The translations under genes were made by a program, and so were the position numbers. 64,000 bases of DNA, taken from the NCBI GenBank assembly GCA_963848825.1, contig CAWKFA010000017.1:124001-188000 (forward strand). The letters are read 5' to 3'. Each line of letters opens with the position of its first letter. Position 1 is the first letter of the stretch. The notes beneath the pieces were generated by a model. That model saw nothing but the letters and a program-made list of their open reading frames with translations, searched no databases and had not been told where the DNA came from. Below are positions 61,090-64,000 of the stretch, piece after piece. Source of the DNA: CAVVSQ01 sp963848825 (GTDB taxonomy: Bacteria > Planctomycetota > Planctomycetia > Gemmatales > Gemmataceae).

Positions 61090-61497
61090 TAGGGAGAGAG
61101 GCGCCGCTTACACGCGGAATTGAATCCGCGAAAGAGACAGGTGACCCCAGGAGTTCGTTCCATGGCGAGGCAATTTTCGATTCGGTGTGATTGCGAAATT
61201 CGCTGCACAAACGGCCCATGGGCGGAGAAGGTCCGCATGGTCGGCGTTGGCAGCGGCGTGTGCGCTCGGACGAGCGCGAAGTGCTGCTATCCGAATCTGC
61301 CTGTGAAAGGCATTGTGGCGCCCGCAAAGGTTAAGTCAATTATCCGGGACAGGATGGCGCCCCCGCGGCCCAATGGATGGTGATTTCCGAAGTAAGACGC
61401 AAGTTAACGAAAAAACCTTCGAACAGTTATTTTGGATTCTTTCAGACAACCGGCACCCAGGCCCAAAACACTTTGGTTTCAAAAAGAGGATGACGAG
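61090..61497. other. Intergenic region before flagellin
   Basis: 408 bases. A ribosome site (AGAGGAT) lies 7 bases before the flagellin ATG. An 87-codon open frame at 61120-61383 has no clear coding character and is not listed as a gene. I could not identify a sigma-28 or sigma-54 promoter by eye. Confidence 0.5.
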
Positions 61498-63342
61498 ATG
61501 CTCGGCGTAACTACCAATGTCAGCTCGCTAATCGCACAGGACAGCCTGTCCCGCACGTCTAGCATGCTGTCCAAGACTCTGCAACGGCTATCGACTGGCC
61601 TGAAAATCAACAGCGGTGCCGACGGCCCCGCAGCCCTGGTTATTTCCCAGGAGCAACAAGCTCAGATCACCGGCCTGCAGACGGCCATCACGAACACTTC
61701 GAAGGCTACTTCAATGGTCCAGACGACCGAAGGCGCCCTCGGCACGATCAATGACCTGCTCAACCAGATTCGGTCACTGGCCCTTGATTCCGCCAACAGC
61801 GGCGTTAACGACCCGAACGCCCAGGCCGCCAATCAAGCTGAAGTCAGCAACGCCCTGGCGACCATCGACCGCATCGCGACCAACACGCAATTCGGCACCA
61901 AGAAAGTGCTGGATGGCTCGGCCGGCTTCACGGGCGTGTCGAACAACACGAATATTAGCTTCATCAATGCTCAGTCGAGCCTGGCGAGCGCTGGCGGCTT
62001 CGCGATCAACGTCACCACCGCGGCGCGGCGCGGATCTGTCCTGGCCGGCTCGGCACAGACCGGTCCCCTGGCCGCCAATGAATCGCTTACCGTCAATGGC
62101 GTCTCGATTGGCCTGACGAGCGGCCAGACGCAGGGTCAAGTCATCAACACCATTAACAACTACAGTGGTCAAACGGGCGTGACCGCAAGCAACTTCCAGA
62201 CCTCGGTGACCTCGAGCACGGGTTATACCGATTCGTCGAACGCCAATGCGGCGGCCACCGCGAGCACTACTCTGGGCAACTTGAACCAGGGCGTGGGCGG
62301 CGCCAACTTCGTCGCGAGCAACTTGACGATCACCGGTACCGATGGCGACGGCGCCACGGTCACGGGGACGCCATTCGCGATCACCTCGACCACGACCCTC
62401 CAAGATGTTGTCGATAAAATCAACGGGACAAACACGGGCGGCAACAACGGCGGCCTCACCAAGATCTTCAATCATGCCACCGCGAGCATTGCCAACGGCA
62501 AGATCGTTCTTACCAGCAACTCCGTCACGGGCGACACCCTGGCGACGAACCAAAACTTCTCCATCAGCCTGAGCGAGTCGGCAGGCACGCCCAACGTCAC
62601 GTGGGCCGCTCTGAGCACCCGCGGCGGCGATACCACAAGGCTTCAATCCACCCAGTTCGGTTCCAATGCCAGTGTGACGGTGTCATCGAACCAAGCAGCC
62701 GGCGCCACGTCGAGCGGTTTTGGCACCACGCAGATCCAGCACTTTGGGGCCGACATCGCCGGCACAATTGGTGGCTTCGCCGCACAGGGCAACGGCAACC
62801 TCCTTACTGGCAATAACGGCGCCGGTGCCCAGGGCATCACCATCAGTGCCGGCCTCAGCGCCAACGATTCGGTCTCCAGCGTGATTGGCTCCCAGGGAGC
62901 GGTCACCATCAATGACAACTCGCTGGTGTTCCAGATCGGTGCCAATGCCCACCAGACCGTCAAGATCGGTGTGGACAATGTTGGTACGGCCGCCCTCGGA
63001 CTCAATGTTTCCGGCGTTCAGTTCGGCAACCTCGGTCAAATCAACATCGAAACCCAAAGCGGCGCTCAAGATGCCATCAAGATCATTGACTCGGCCATCT
63101 CCCAGGTTTCGTCGTTGCGTGGCACGTTAGGCGCTATTCAGTCGCAAACTCTCACGGAAAACGCCAGCAACCTGCAGACAACGCTTGAAAATACGACCTC
63201 GGCCGAAGCGGTCATCCGCGATACCGATTTCGCGGCGGAAACCGCCAATTACAGCAAGTATCAGGTCCTCATGCAGGTGGGCACCTCGGTTCTGCAAAAC
63301 TCGAACCAGACCGCCAACCTGGTCACCCGCCTCTTCCAGTAA
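61498..63342 (+). CDS. fliC: Flagellin
   Basis: 614 residues from ATG 61498 (MLGVTTNVSSLIAQDSLSRT), preceded by AGAGGAT. The conserved N-terminal D0/D1 helices (LQRLSTGLKINSGADGPAAL, SMVQTTEGALGTINDLLNQI) and C-terminal D1/D0 (AISQVSSLRGTLGAIQSQTL, VLMQVGTSVLQNSNQTANL, ending VTRLFQ) are intact. Between them lies a long variable region, rich in Thr, Ser, Asn and Gly, with two flagellin-hook-like stretches (SLTVNGVSIGLTSGQTQGQV, about 190-235 region). Thr- and Ser-rich surface loops suit O-glycosylation by the nearby glycosyltransferases, which is inference. It is longer than the common 270-500 residues. The frame is intact, unlike the motor genes. Confidence 0.95.
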   Translation: MLGVTTNVSSLIAQDSLSRTSSMLSKTLQRLSTGLKINSGADGPAALVISQEQQAQITGLQTAITNTSKATSMVQTTEGALGTINDLLNQIRSLALDSANSGVNDPNAQAANQAEVSNALATIDRIATNTQFGTKKVLDGSAGFTGVSNNTNISFINAQSSLASAGGFAINVTTAARRGSVLAGSAQTGPLAANESLTVNGVSIGLTSGQTQGQVINTINNYSGQTGVTASNFQTSVTSSTGYTDSSNANAAATASTTLGNLNQGVGGANFVASNLTITGTDGDGATVTGTPFAITSTTTLQDVVDKINGTNTGGNNGGLTKIFNHATASIANGKIVLTSNSVTGDTLATNQNFSISLSESAGTPNVTWAALSTRGGDTTRLQSTQFGSNASVTVSSNQAAGATSSGFGTTQIQHFGADIAGTIGGFAAQGNGNLLTGNNGAGAQGITISAGLSANDSVSSVIGSQGAVTINDNSLVFQIGANAHQTVKIGVDNVGTAALGLNVSGVQFGNLGQINIETQSGAQDAIKIIDSAISQVSSLRGTLGAIQSQTLTENASNLQTTLENTTSAEAVIRDTDFAAETANYSKYQVLMQVGTSVLQNSNQTANLVTRLFQ

Positions 63343-63370
63343 GAGGCACTGTCGGTCGCGAAAGAATCCA

Positions 63371-63414
63371 GCCCGCCGCGTGCACCACCCCCTCGGTCAC
63401 GCGGCGGGTCTTTT
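63371..63414 (+). terminator. Flagellin terminator
   Basis: An 11-bp stem (CCCGCCGCGTG / CACGCGGCGGG) with a 15-base loop is followed by TCTTTT. It begins about 30 bases after the flagellin stop and should end its transcript before fliD. Confidence 0.75.
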
Positions 63415-63551
63415 GGATAACTATGCCGACTGTAGCGATGCGCCCGGCGCCTTTCTCCACCACAGTGGTGCGCTGAGGCACGCCCGGAGACCCGTCACGT
63501 GGTATTCTCGTCGAGGAGGGATTTCTTCTCGCCTTCGCGAAGGATTACGCC

Positions 63552-64000
63552 ATGAGTAGCCTTTCCAGTGTGGCTTCCAGCGCCGCCAGTTCCATATCCC
63601 AACCTCCTATTTCCTTCACAGGCCTTATTAGCGGCCTCGACACCAGCAGCGTCGTGAAGGGCCTTCTGGCCGTCGATCAAGCGCAGATCAACGTCACGAC
63701 AAACAAGGAAACCAGGGTTCAGGGAGAACAAACCGCCTATAAGCAGGTGGAGGCCAAACTGCTGACGCTGCAGGGCGATGTCCGCCAACTGAGTGCGCCG
63801 ACCAACGGCGTTTTTCAGGCGCTGACGGCGACTTCAAGCAATACGTCGGTGGTTACCGCCGCGGCTTCCAGTTCGGCCGCGCCCGGGGTTTACAATTTGC
63901 AAGTTACCGACCTTGCCCAGGCCCAGGAGATTGCTAGCCAGGGTTTCGCGAGCCCCAGCAGCACTGTCACGCGGGGAACGCTTCAGCTGCAAACCGGCAG
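63552..64000 (+). CDS. fliD: Flagellar cap protein FliD (N-terminal part, cut by window end)
   Basis: The first 149 residues of FliD from ATG 63552; GAAGGAT is upstream. A Ser/Ala-rich start is followed by the family signature FTGLISGLDTSSVVKGLLAV, a coiled coil (QAQINVTTNKETRVQGEQTA, YKQVEAKLLTLQGDVRQLS) and the globular part (VYNLQVTDLAQAQEI). FliD caps the filament and guides flagellin folding. It is directly downstream of flagellin, as in many genomes. The gene runs off the window at 64000 with no stop. Confidence 0.9.
   Translation, partial: MSSLSSVASSAASSISQPPISFTGLISGLDTSSVVKGLLAVDQAQINVTTNKETRVQGEQTAYKQVEAKLLTLQGDVRQLSAPTNGVFQALTATSSNTSVVTAAASSSAAPGVYNLQVTDLAQAQEIASQGFASPSSTVTRGTLQLQTG

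Noticed and set aside
61120..61383. 87-codon frame between the repeat gene and flagellin
   Set aside because: It lacks a ribosome site and any family likeness; the region looks regulatory.
63371..63414. Attenuator for fliD
   Set aside because: It fits a plain intrinsic terminator for flagellin; no alternative pairing or leader peptide was seen.

Overview
The window looks like chromosomal DNA of a planctomycete, probably near Gemmataceae. This is inferred from four things: a 23S-5S rRNA operon with no 16S gene; a giant exported protein whose N-terminus carries an FEALESRWMPS motif like the planctomycete LExR-type signature; a single-block Tad/Flp pilus locus; and exported HEAT, PQQ-propeller and caspase-like proteins. 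No database search was possible.

Layout. 1-6.9 kb: a D-cysteine desulfhydrase/ACC deaminase-like gene, two tandem aldo/keto reductases (both frameshifted), a hypothetical gene, and the distal part of a minus-strand operon (HEAT protein, chalcone-isomerase-like protein, 71-aa Cys-containing protein, zinc-ribbon/caspase-like membrane protein). 7.4-12.1 kb: the end of that operon and an rRNA operon with its own promoter, a leader terminator, tRNA-Ile, tRNA-Ala, a boxA-like site, 23S rRNA carrying two intervening sequences (helix 25 and helix 45), 5S and a terminator. 12.1-17.6 kb: subtilase, PQQ-propeller protein, S41 protease and TadD-like TPR lipoprotein. 17.6-30.3 kb: Tad locus on the minus strand, read from three Flp pilins through prepilin peptidase, CpaB, secretin, TadZ, TadA, TadB and TadC to a lipoprotein, a small membrane protein and an AAA ATPase. 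30.9-35.4 kb: rhodanese, xylose isomerase, tRNA-Val, HEAT protein and a winged-helix/rhomboid protease. 35.5-45 kb: flagellar basal-body and export operon (flgB, flgC, fliE, fliF, fliG, fliH, fliI, fliJ, motE-like), preceded by a sigma-54 activator and a FlgN-like candidate. 45-52 kb: PilZ protein, a large TPR protein, a FlgM-like protein, a GT41/OGT-like glycosyltransferase and a methyltransferase-GT2 fusion. 52-61.1 kb: one gene for a ~3,000-residue beta-repeat protein built of five near-identical 1.58-kb units. 61.5-64 kb: flagellin and the start of fliD.

How the genes may work together. The window has the pilus apparatus next to flagellar motor, export and filament genes. Between motor and filament lie two candidate glycan-modifying enzymes and the giant repeat protein, suggesting a surface/motility region in which flagellin or the repeat protein is modified. 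That link is inference.

Caution. At least 25 single-base frameshifts break otherwise well-conserved genes. They cluster at 1-13 kb, 33-50 kb and in the repeat gene, while 13.6-33 kb is clean. Sequence error is the simplest explanation. Frameshifted genes are given with their full inferred extent.
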